Shown one piece after another: positions 22,701 to 32,334 of a DNA stretch of 64,000 bases; positions within the stretch are counted from its first letter, which is position 1; each line of letters starts with the position of its first letter. The stretch spans positions 127,769,501-127,833,500 of the forward strand of contig CM074857.1 of the NCBI GenBank assembly GCA_037501455.1, read 5' to 3'. The position numbers and the translations under genes are program-made. The notes below the pieces were generated by a model. The model did not search any database, was not told the DNA's origin, and worked only from the letters and a program-made list of their open reading frames with translations. The DNA comes from Lantana camara (taxonomy: Eukaryota > Streptophyta > Magnoliopsida > Lamiales > Verbenaceae).

Positions 22701-23494
22701 ACATCATGAAGAATGAGAGCAGGGGTAAGAATAATAGTCCCTTTGTATTGAACAGGAAAAGATGAACCATTAGGCAAGAGCACTTGGGTATCAGTGACTG
22801 TCCCCATTGTGGTGAACAGAGATATATCACAAGTGATATGTCTGCTAGCACCAGAATCAATAATCCAAGACGAATGTCCAATATTGAAAACTGGAGATGC
22901 TGACAGGGATATACCTGTCTCATGAGGCTGCGGACTGGACTCAGTGAATGGGACTGCAGAGTGCACCTGTGCTGCTAACAAAGACAAGAGATCTTTGTAT
23001 TGTTTGTCAGTTAGGGAGTGAAAAAAAGAGTTAGATCCAGTAGAGCCAGAAACAGATGTTGGCACATTAACATCAGATGATGCTGGGGTAGGTTCAGATG
23101 AAGACATAGACTGAGAAATGGAATTGGTGGCAACATGATTGACCACTGGAGCCGGCTGATGAATGGACTGAGGTGGACGTGGTCTATTGTTGAAGTAGCC
23201 TGGTGGATAACCATAGATTTGATAGCATCTATCCACAGTATGAGTGGTGCCATGACAATGAGAACATTCAATACGACCCCTGCCTCGAGAAAAACCACCA
23301 CGGTATGAACCAGAGACTCCTCCCCTGGTACCAGAAAATCCACGACCAGTGTTCATACCACCTCGAGGACCTCGAACAGCAAAGGCAACAGGGGGAGCAG
23401 AGGAAGAAACACCTGAACCGACAGAACGTTGGCGTTCTTCCTGGCTTACCAAGGCAAAGGCCTTGCTCACAGTGGGAATATGCTCTGATACCAT
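19752..23494 (-). CDS. Copia-2 gag(truncated)-pol polyprotein
   Basis: A single open frame starts at an ATG at 23,494 that lies in a primer-binding-like TGGTATCAGAGC sequence, then reads into the end of gag (VSKAFALVSQEERQR). Next come a CCHC knuckle (CSHCHGTTHTVDRC) near residue 76, protease WIIDSGASRHIT near 210, pre-integrase WHHRLGHLSF, integrase (HADIWGPF, RSDNAPELAF), reverse transcriptase (KARLVAKGYSQ, LDVNNAFLNGD, LLVYVDDIIITG) and RNase H (FVDADWASCQDTRRSTSG, ERTKHIEIDCHF). About 200 N-terminal gag residues normal for copia are missing. The native end is QPP followed by TAG; Copia-3 inserted inside this stop, so the present frame runs on into the Copia-3 LTR to 19,673. Confidence 0.88.
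23482..23493 (-). other. Second primer-binding-like site inside Copia-2
   Basis: The minus strand reads TGGTATCAGAGC directly after ...CAATA. It lies at the junction between an LTR-like unit and truncated gag, and its first bases form the ATG of the gag-pol frame. Confidence 0.75.
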
Positions 23495-23612
23495 ATTGAA
23501 TAATGAGTTTTGGCCTTACTCACCCCCAAAAGCTAGTTGTTGAGGGGAGGTTTGCCATGCCATTATATATTGAACACCACATCATTAGTTATTTGATGTG
23601 GGACATTTAACA
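23494..23612 (-). repeat. Foreign short LTR-like unit in the Copia-2 leader (119 bp)
   Basis: On the minus strand it starts TGTTAAATGTCCCACATC and ends CATTATTCAATA, followed at once by TGGTATCAGAGC. Start, end and adjacent primer site make it look like the 5' LTR of a different copia family. It has no sequence in common with the 264-bp Copia-2 LTR except the final AATA. Confidence 0.6.
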
Positions 23613-23739
23613 CACCCCGTCACGCCCAAATTGGTGCGTGAACATTGCAGGAATGAACATCTGCAAGCCGCAGGAATGAAACATCTGCAAGCCGGGTGGA
23701 GAGAAGAGACAGGCACAGGAATCGAACATCTGTGAACCT

Positions 23740-23751
23740 GCTCTGATACCA
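23740..23751 (-). other. Copia-2 primer-binding site
   Basis: The minus strand reads TGGTATCAGAGC directly after the 5' LTR end GCTTTAATA; the initiator tRNA-Met site. Confidence 0.88.
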
Positions 23752-24015
23752 TATTAAAGCTAAAACCAGAAATCAAATTTGGGAATTTTCATTTTGTATT
23801 GCTCAAGACGGAAAGCACAGTAACAGAGTGTATATATACAAGCTGAAGATGGAAGGAATAAATATCTAAGAAACTTCTAGTGGACCACGTGTCACTCACC
23901 AGTCCAACTAACTAACTATCCGGTATTGAAAGAAGCCAAATGAAACACGTTTATATAAAGCGTGAAATCAAAGCAATGAAATGAAAATATCTAACATCTA
24001 CTGTCTTCCAAAACA
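23752..24015 (-). repeat. Copia-2 5' LTR (264 bp)
   Basis: Reads the same as 9,363-9,626. Its outer end lies in the LRR-RLK exon next to the codons for FQVPP. Confidence 0.9.
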
Positions 24016-24637
24016 AGGAGGAACTTGAAATTTTGGCACACCACAAAGAGCAAAGTTTCGAACGAATGATTGAGGATAGACACATTAATGTACCGAAGAA
24101 ATCGGAGATCTTCTAAGGACTTTGGGATCCCTCCGGAAAGATTATTATTAGATAAATCGAACCATGTCAAACCTTTGACATTTCCCAAGGATGGAGGGAT
24201 GGACGCTTCCAACTTGTTATTCGCCAAAGATAAAACTTCTAATGATTGACAACCATCAATTGAAGTTGGAATATCACCTGAGAACTGATTAGAGGACAAA
24301 TTTAATTGAATGATTACTCTCAATTTTCCAATTTCAGATGACAAATCACCACTTAAATCGTTCATGGACAAATCTAGAAATATCAGGTCTCTAAGATTCC
24401 AGAAGCTGGAAGGTATGGTGGAATTGAGCTTATTTGAGTTTAAATCGACATTTCTTAAGGACTTAAGCTCACCCAAGCAATCAGGTATGGGACCTGTGAG
24501 CATATTACTATCAAAGTACAACTCCCCCAAACAACTCATCTGACAAATATCAGGAGGTATAGATCCCGTCAGCTGATTTCCGCTAAGATATATTATTTCG
24601 GGATGTTTTAATTTCCCAAGTGTTGTTGGGATGGTCC
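24016..24637 (-). pseudogene. LRR-RLK large exon, LRR part
   Basis: From a splice acceptor (TTCTCACAG) the frame gives TIPTTLGKLKHPEI, LSGNQLTGSIPPDICQM, then regular plant LRRs (LGELKSLRNVDLNSNKLNS, LDLSMNDLSGDLSSEIGKL, LNLSSNQFSGDIPTSIDG, LANNKLEASIPPSLGNVKG, FDLSNNNLSGGIPKSLEDL) and YINVS. There about 15 codons of the usual cap (NxLSGEIPxGGPFxN) are missing and the frame changes; QSFVRNFALCGVPKFQVPPC continues in the next frame. The exon is cut by Copia-2 at 24,016 and resumes at 9,362. Confidence 0.85.
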
Positions 24638-24860
24638 CTGTGAGAATTACAAGTTAAACATACCTGTTAAATTTTAAGTATTCTTACAATTTTTATGTCC
24701 GAACTAAAAAAAAGAAGAAAGTTCTAATGAGACAAAGAAGGAAAACAAACCTGGTGCATGGAGTTAAATTTTCTTTAATGTTGATTTATAATTATTCCCA
24801 ATAAGTTGTTTTACGATAAGCAAAAATTATGTTGATTTTTCAAATGGAAAGATACCATAC

Positions 24861-25079
24861 CGGTGAAGTAGTTTTCCGCAAGATACAACCTCCTAAGCAT
24901 GCTCAAATTTCCAATTTCACTTGGGATGTGGCCATTGAGATGGTTGTCGGACAATGCCAAGAATTCAAGATTACTGCACTTGTATATATTTGATGGAATT
25001 TGCCCGTTTAGCTGATTTCCGTGAAGGGTCAGTACTTTCAGTTTTGACATGTTGTTGCACATGTTACTTGGAAGCTTAT
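24861..25079 (-). pseudogene. LRR-RLK exon with three LRRs
   Basis: Bounded by an acceptor (CTTTCAG before ATAAGC) and a donor (TTCACCG followed by GTATGG). Encodes DKLPSNMCNNMSKLKVL, LHGNQLNGQIPSNIYKC, LALSDNHLNGHIPSEIGNL and LYLAENYFTG, with no stop. Related modules lie at 50,109-50,240, 26,151-26,215 and the 3' end of exon 1. Confidence 0.8.
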
Positions 25080-25870
25080 CTGAAAGATAGACAATTATGT
25101 ATTAATATTAACTAACAGTGAAAGAATCAAAGAAAGATAGACAATTATATATATATTAATATTAAGTTGGCTAGTTGTGATATATTCTCCTAATTAAGCT
25201 GCCTCAAACATACAAGTTTGGGATATTCCCAGGTTATGGATAATGATTTACTATAAAATGAAAGCCCAATATTTGAAGCATATACGTTCTTTATTAATTG
25301 TTAACTATTAACATATTATATTTAGTAAATTTATAATTATGGATAAAACTTATATGACTTTTATGGTTCTTCCGTGCTGATCACAAAACTTATGTTTTAT
25401 CTATTTATTGTGTTAACAGTTCAAGAAGGAAATTTGAAAATCAACTTTGTACCTAGAGATGCAAACGAGACGAATTTGTTCACGAGCCTAACGAGTTGAC
25501 CCAATAAAAATTCGGGTTCAAATTCGGGATAGTCAAACTCGAATCAAACCTTGACTCGGTTCGTGATTTCAACTAATTAACTGAACTCGAACTCATTCTT
25601 TTTTAAATTTCGGCTCGCGAATATAACATTTTAATTAAAAAATAATATTTATTATATATAATATTATTAATATCCACCAATAATAGAGAACAAATGAGAA
25701 ATTAGAGAAAAAAAAAAAAAGAAAACAAAGAAAATTAATAATAAACTTCCAACCGTAATCTTGTTGTAAATATGGATTTAAGACCCGATAACAGTTATGG
25801 AGAAACATGAACATTCAAGAATGACATTTTTAATTTCAAAGCTAAATGATGATTTATAAGTTAAACATAC
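25080..25870 (-). other. Intron-like DNA with repeat remnants
   Basis: AT-rich. The part 25,437-25,680 matches 47,050-47,300 (a block with GATGCAAACGAGACGAA and CGAGCCTAACGAG), and 25,600-25,870 matches 49,553-49,830. These are pieces of a reiterated intron module of the LRR gene; no frame is conserved. Confidence 0.55.
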
Positions 25871-26215
25871 CTGTTAAATTATTATTATAAGGTATAAAAA
25901 TCTCAAAGAAGCGAGGTTTTCAACATGCTCTGGTATACAAGTTAAACATACCTGTTAAAATTTGAGTGTTCTTACAATTTTTATGTCGGAATTAAAAAAA
26001 TGAAGAAAGTTCGAACAAGACAAAGAAGGAAAACAAACTTGGTGCATGAAGTGAAATTTTCTTTAATGTTGATTTATAATTAATTCCCAATAAGTTGTTT
26101 TACGATAAGCAAAAATTATGTTGATTTTTTCAAATGGAAAGATATCATACCAGTGAAGTAGTTATCCCTAAGATACAACCCCCCAAGCATGCTCAAATTT
26201 CCAATTTCACTTGGG
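25871..26215 (-). pseudogene. Duplicated LRR exon remnants, cut by the LARD array
   Basis: 25,871-25,940 encodes PEHVENLASLRFLYL ending in a splice donor (ACAGGTATGTTT). 26,151-26,215 encodes SEIGNLSMLGGLYLRDNYFTG before a donor and stops at the array boundary, where the related exon at 24,861 continues. Both are extra copies of LRR exons seen elsewhere in this gene. Confidence 0.7.
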
Positions 26216-28150
26216 TTGAGGTGTAACTCCATTGACAAAGAAGACCTTGGGTTCCAGAATAGCAAGTTCGGGCCATAGGATATACAAATGGATGCAAGAA
26301 GATTAGGGAGATTCGAAAACCATGGAAAGCTAAGGAATTATCGATGTCTTTAAAGAAAGTTACAATTATGGGAGTGAGGAACACGTCATCAAGCTAAAAG
26401 CTTACCACCTTGGTGACAGGTTCTGCATATTCATGGCATGAGCATCATGCATCGATTTAAATTAATTGCTTTCTTTATTTATATGTACGTTTATGTTTAA
26501 TTAAGCCAATTGCTCCAACGTGTTGCATCTTTAACTGTTTACTATGTGCATTGGCATGTTAATCCAACATGCATGGCTTAGTGTTTAATGGATAGGAAAT
26601 GGCTCCACCTTGTTCATCATGCGATTCTTTGATCAAGGCTTACTCGAATCAAGACGAGAAGAATAGTTGGGTTATATCTTGGGAGTTCCGGGCATGTAGC
26701 TTGGCTAGCACAATCTACATCGAAGAAACTAAGTTGGAGGGTTTTGGAGGAACCTTAATCTCAGAGGCGAAGTAATGAATCTGACTAAAACTTCCAATTA
26801 AGGGAGCATTGATTAGGAAATAATGTAAATCCTTTCGATCCTTGAAGGGGTTACCTTTAGTTGAAAGAAGGGAAATGCAAGAGAGGATTAGATTGGTCTA
26901 GATTTCAAGAAGAGCAAGAAAGAGAAGAGTTGGGGATTAGAAGGAAGTAATTACTGAAGGGTTTGAATTGAACCTTGGGAGTGAATTAAAGAAACAGAAG
27001 TGGCTCAGCAAAATTTCAATGAAAGAAGGATTCATGGAGGGGGATATGTAAGAGCAAAAATTTTAAGGGGGAGAGCACGACCGAGAGGTGAATTGGAGGA
27101 TGGGAATGGTGTTCGAATGAATATGTTAGGAGTAATGACGGGGATGCAAACTAAGGAGAATCTGGAAGTCCTAAGGGTAGTGATTAGGAATGAATAAGAC
27201 GGCGGTTATGGTTAAGATATTAAGAGAGAAGCTAGGTATGGAATTCTGACCTGGAGGTGATGGAATCATAAGAGAGTTCCTATGGACTTCTAAGTAGAAT
27301 TAACAAGGGGGAAAACCGAATTAAGCTATCATATACGGGGATGGTGTCGATCAAGATTTATTCAATGAAGTATGAAGGCGTCCAAGATAATATCATCGAG
27401 TTATTAGTTATTAGTTATTAGTTATATCAACGGTAATCTACAAGGAAGCTTAAGTAGAGACCAAATGGAAAAAAAAAAAAAAAGATGATAATTGGAGTAT
27501 TGGTCTCAAATTTCAAGAATCATCAAGAACCTTCTATCTTCGGTTAAGGAAATATGGGACCAGTTATCAAATATAACGTTGAGGGGGATCGAAAGGGAAT
27601 GAACGGACAATTGGAACGGAAGGTGGAAAAAGATTTGTGTTGAGAGAGACTATAAGAATAAATCGTAAGGTTGGGATCGAATCATCAAGTTTGCTCAGAG
27701 TGGTGATCCTCGGGGATATGTTGAGCACCGATTTGGATAAGGATTGAAGAAGTTGGGTAGCAGTACAAGTTAGAAAGGATCTGAGGATATAATCCTTAAG
27801 GAATTCATCAATCGTTTCACCGGGGAACCCTAAAGAGGTTCAAGACAAGTTGGGCACCGAGTTACATTCAGGACAGATCATACCTTGGACAACGACAACT
27901 CACAAATCTGAATTTTTGCAACTACGGTGAACGGTACTTATAGCATTCATGATACATGCATCCATGCAAATTTAACTTTTATAATTTTTATGTTAGGTGC
28001 TTTGATCTGTAATGTGTTAAATTACTTGGAGTAATTGAATATCAATGTGGGCGACGTTTATTACTTGCTTTGGGTGACTTCCGTGATTTTAAATTTGGTT
28101 TTGCGTGAGTTGCTTGGGAGTATTGGAGACTTCCTTGTTTTATTTTCGGT

Positions 28151-28311
28151 TGAGAGGCGGGGTGCTCTCTTTGTTTGTAAGAGACGGGGATTCTCTTATT
28201 TTTGTTTGAGAGACGGGGTACTCTCTTTACTTGCGAGAGACGGGGTTCTCTCATTGCTGCTCGAGAGACGGGGTTCTCTCCTTGTTGTTTGTGAGAGACG
28301 GGGAATCTCTC
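28151..28311 (+). repeat. Six-hairpin array (GAGAG-ACGGGG-CTCTC), copy 1
   Basis: Six consecutive units of about 28-33 bp, each with a purine arm (GAGAGA), a loop ACGGGGtt or similar, and a complementary arm (TCTCTC), separated by T-rich spacers. The arms can pair, so the transcript would form six small stem-loops. It ends about 50 bp before the purine tract and LTR. Confidence 0.85.
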
Positions 28312-28358
28312 ATTGTTTGTTTTCAGGCGTGTTGTGAATCCGAGGACGGATTCTTTTT

Positions 28359-28370
28359 AAGAGGGAGAGA
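28359..28370 (+). other. LARD polypurine tract 1
   Basis: AAGAGGGAGAGA, one base before LTR start TGTAACGCC. Units 2 and 3 have AAGGGGGAGAGA at 35,493 and 42,628. Confidence 0.75.
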
Positions 28371-28371
28371 T

Positions 28372-31300
28372 TGTAACGCCCCCAGTTTTTCAGTTTTAAA
28401 TAATGTGGCGTATTTGTTTATAAATTGCGCGATTTAATTATTTAATTATATGATTAATTGTTTATAAATGTTTATATTTGTTTAAACTATAGACTGTTGC
28501 TATTTTAATTTAATTCATTTTATTCCAACTTGATATTTAGTGTTTAATTTCTTAAATTAAGGTTTCATGTTACCTTAACTATTTTGGTAATTTCGATAAT
28601 TAATTTGCACATGTTATAAGTTGGCTTTAAAATTATTTAATATGGAATTTAAGTTTTAGTAATTCATTTATAACAATATGAATTCGTTCATGCGCATGAG
28701 TGTTCTATTTGTGCTTCGTTCATATATGTAATGATTCCGGATTGGTATGAAAATTTAGTATGTCGTATATATGTGTGTTACGAACATGCCTATATGCTCG
28801 GTTTATGTTTTCGGATTCATTTGACGCGTTAACGAATTTAATTTTGATTGTGGAACCAAATCGGGGGCTAACGAGCAATTAGCGCACCCTTGGTTCCGTA
28901 CGTGATATCTTGACCTCGGGAATTCGGATTCGAATTCCGACACCTCCGTTGCCTTCGTATCGACGATTCGGAGACAATGGAACAAGCCTCGTACCTTTTT
29001 GAAATCATTAAGACCTCCGAAATCCAACCGTAACGAGCAACCCGTGCAAGAAGAGCTTCTTTTGTTGACTAGTCTTCATGGTGGGACCCTATAACACCTC
29101 TAACCTAACCATACCTTAAACCATGACTTATGTACCTTGAGTTAAGCTCTTTCTTCTCCCTTTTACCTCTGAAAACCGAGCCAAATATCTCCATTTCCAG
29201 CTGCAACTGAAACGAGAGAGAGAAGAAGAGGAGAAGAGAGAAACCCTTGGCCATTTTTGTGGTTTTGGAGCTCAAACCACCACCTTTCTTTCCCAAATCT
29301 TTAAGGTATGAATATTTATGTCTTCTCTACTCTATTATGCTTGATTTCATCTACTTAAATCATGTTTTGGATCAGATTTGATTAGGGTTTGAATGATGAG
29401 TTTGGTATGAACTTTTAGGGATTTTTGTTCTTGTGACTTATTTGCTTGTGTAGCTGATTTCCTTGCTTGTAAATGATTATATGAACTTTTTTCTTGACCC
29501 ATTTCTTTCCTAAATGATAGTATATGATATTAGGAGGATTTTATCTCTTGACCCTTTTGTGAAATTATGAGATATGGAGCTCCAAACTTGATGATCAAAC
29601 TGATTCCCCTGTTTTTCGAACTGCTGTGTGAAATTTTGTGTTGTTGCTTGATCAAATGGTCTCCATTTCGTGTGAAATTGCATGGAGTTGATGTACACTC
29701 ATTTTTCTATATGTTAGCATTCATGTTTCAAGTATTTGGATCCATTTGAAGCCTCAAAACCGAAGTACATGGCCTGTTCTTATGCATGATCTTTGACAGA
29801 ATTGTTGCTGTTGTGTTTGGTAACTTGTTGGTCATTCTAATGTGCTTTAAATTGTACCATTTTGCATATATATGATGTATATTAGTTGTTTAGTATGTTA
29901 GCATGCATTCTCCAAAGTTTCAGATCCAAATTCAAGCCCTAAGCACTTGATCAAGGCATGATAGAATCATTAGGGCTCATATGTGCGATTTTGGCGACCC
30001 AGTTTTGTTGCATGGATTCGATGGCCTTAATGTGTGATTTAGCCTTTTCACTCTAAATGAAATATGCTCCTAACATGCCAAATATGTTGTATATCAAGTT
30101 TCATAAGATTTGGAGTTGATTTGGTATGCTTTTGGATTGATTTTTTTCCAGTTTCTTTCCTAGCATGAGTTATTTCAACTTTGGACCATTAATTGGCTTG
30201 AAATGCATGAATTATTGCTACCTTAACTTACCTATATGTGTTAGTTTGATGTTTATTTGGTTTGGAATGAGTTTTTCCCTGCTTGTTGTATGTTTTTTCG
30301 CCACTGACCTAAATCCGCGAGGGTGGATTTTTCCTTTTGGAAAAATCCGCGGGGGTGGATTTGAGGCAGTGGGACTGGACCAGATCCATGGGGGTGGATT
30401 TTGTCCAGCCTGTTTTTTTTTTACTCCGATTCCATTTTTCTTCGTTTGTTTGATCTTCCTCCACCTCTTTTATGATTTTTTTGAGATACTAACATGTTCT
30501 ATAATGTGTTATCTTATTTATTATAATTTTCATGATTTTTCGTTGAATATTTTACAAGTTATGATTTAATACGTCATCAATGCTCCAAGAATGAATGAAA
30601 TGATTGATTATGTGCCTTAATGCATCTCCATGCCACGACTTGCTCTCTTATGCATATCATAAGACATTCATTGCATTGCCGTTTATGTGCGTTTTGAGGC
30701 GTTTATGATTCCCGTAACCCATTTCCCTTATCATATGATTTGTTCTTGTTCTCAAACTTTGGAAATATGTTACATTATGTGATATGATGTATGTAGTAGC
30801 GTTTTGTGAAAGATTGAATACGTTTAAATGTGTGATGAACTTAATTTACTTCAATGCTCTTATTTGCCTAAATGTTGGATCTTGTACTTTGAATTTCTTG
30901 AATTGAATTGATTGGAAAAGTGAAATGTAAAGGATATGAACTCGTTTGGATACGAATGCTTCATTGAATGAATGAAATGAATGTTTATATGTTTTTAAGA
31001 CTTTAATAGTGCACATGAACGTGTTCCTTACATTATAGAATCTTCTCTTCATTCATACCATGATCATTACATTGCCGAGCGTCCTATTTGGTCATTTTGA
31101 GTCTCACTTCACCTTTCTTGCACGGATTTTGACCCTGTTGGAGACGAGGCCGGTCAGTGAGGCTCTTGTGCTCTCTTTTGTTGGTTTAAGGTGGGTTTCT
31201 CTTCTACTTAGATAAAACGACCCGATATATCTCCTTACGTGAAAAGTTTTAAGCCAAAGTAATATGATGTATATATTGAGTCTTTTATCGAGTAAATGAT

Positions 31301-32312
31301 TGCAAACGTAAAGCCCTTATTTCTTGAATCCTACCTAATGTTTTGGCGAGAATGAATGAATGTTCACAATGAATGGGGCCCAGGGGCTTGGTGTGAGTGG
31401 GGACCCGAGGAGGCAAGGGCTGACGGTAAACCCTCACACTAGTCCCACCAATGAACGGCGTAACCGGACCTCGTTAGGAGTTAGCGAGGAATGGACGCTG
31501 AGTGCCATCTGGGGAGTCATGTTCCCCTTTTGGTCAATGAATGGGTGGATGGGCCTTGCAAACCCGCCACCAACCCGGAGGAAGAAGGTGTAAATGTTAT
31601 TGAATGCGCACGAAAGAACGTTATGCATGAAAAGAAAGAAAGAATGAAAGAATGAATGTTAATGAATGTCAATGAATTACACGAGGTGTTGGTTGGAGAT
31701 AATGCACGCCCACTCGCCGGGCCAATAATGACCAAATGTTAATGAATCGTTATAATCCCTTTTGATGATTTCTATTTGCCCATTTGGGAAATTCTTCAAA
31801 ACCTCACTTGGGATTATAACTTGCATGTGAATGTTTAATTATTGTCGTATATTATATTTATGCCCTGCTTTTATACCCACCAGTCCCTTTTGGACTGAAC
31901 CCGTTTGGCTTTCAGTTGTGTTGTGCAGGTGTGGAGGGAGCTAGGCGGGATTTCGAGTCATAGGTTTTACTTTCGTCTTTTAGCCCTTGTATTTTGGTCT
32001 TACACATACATATTGCACGTTGGATCACTGTATTGTTTAATAATGGAGCGTATTGGTTATTTGAGCCTTGACGGCATTTGATAATGTATATGGACTATTT
32101 TGGAGTTTGGTTGCTCATTGTTTATATTATGGCCAGTTATTACTTCCGCATTTGTAATCACTCTGATTTTATGGTTCAAGGGTTAGCCCGCCTAGCATAG
32201 CTTGTGTGTTTGTCCCCGTTCGTCGTGACTTAGCTCGAGTATGGATCGTCCATTTCATATTCGGGTCGGGTCTCGGTGCGGAGGATGTGGTACCTTGCGC
32301 TCGGGTGCTACA
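28372..32312 (+). repeat. LARD LTR 1 (3,941 bp)
   Basis: Begins TGTAACGCCCCCAG and ends CGGGTGCTACA. Contains a variable hairpin segment (30,311-30,405) and a tract of GAATGAATG-type repeats near 31,620-31,680. No coding potential recognised; most short frames recur at the same place in all three LTRs simply because the DNA is identical. Confidence 0.88.
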
Positions 32313-32320
32313 TCCTTAAG

Positions 32321-32334
32321 TGGTATCAGAGCCC
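32321..32334 (+). other. LARD primer-binding site 1
   Basis: TGGTATCAGAGCCC, 8 bp after the LTR end; for initiator tRNA-Met. The second copy is at 39,456-39,469. The third is absent because the array ends with LTR 3. Confidence 0.8.

Larger units (their letters stand above)
9363..24015 (-). mobile_element. Copia-2: copia retrotransposon with rearranged 5' end, host of Copia-3
   Basis: LTRs of 264 bp at 9,363-9,626 and 23,752-24,015 look identical. The element reads leftwards: primer site next to the right LTR, polypurine tract next to the left LTR. Without the nested Copia-3 it is about 4.5 kb. It lies inside the LRR-RLK exon between FQVPPC and VGNQKS. Pol is intact, but the N-terminal part of gag is missing and the 5' region holds a second LTR-like unit with its own primer site. 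It probably depends on other elements for gag functions (inference). Confidence 0.9.
26216..28371 (+). repeat. LARD array, partial internal region 1
   Basis: Matches 33,346-35,505 and 40,481-42,640. It starts abruptly with TTGAGGTGTAACTCC next to LRR exon sequence, so this is a deletion junction and not a natural end of the element. No conserved protein was found; short frames at 27,000-27,197 and 28,035-28,337 are unlike known families. Confidence 0.85.

Noticed and set aside
28151..28311. Regularly spaced repeat resembling a CRISPR array
   Set aside because: Units are imperfect, spacers are T-rich and nearly as alike as the repeats, and the setting is a plant retrotransposon. Treated as a hairpin series.
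28035..28337. Repetitive 100-codon frame in each LARD unit
   Set aside because: The repeated residues simply follow the hairpin DNA repeat; several frames on both strands are open there and none resembles a protein family.
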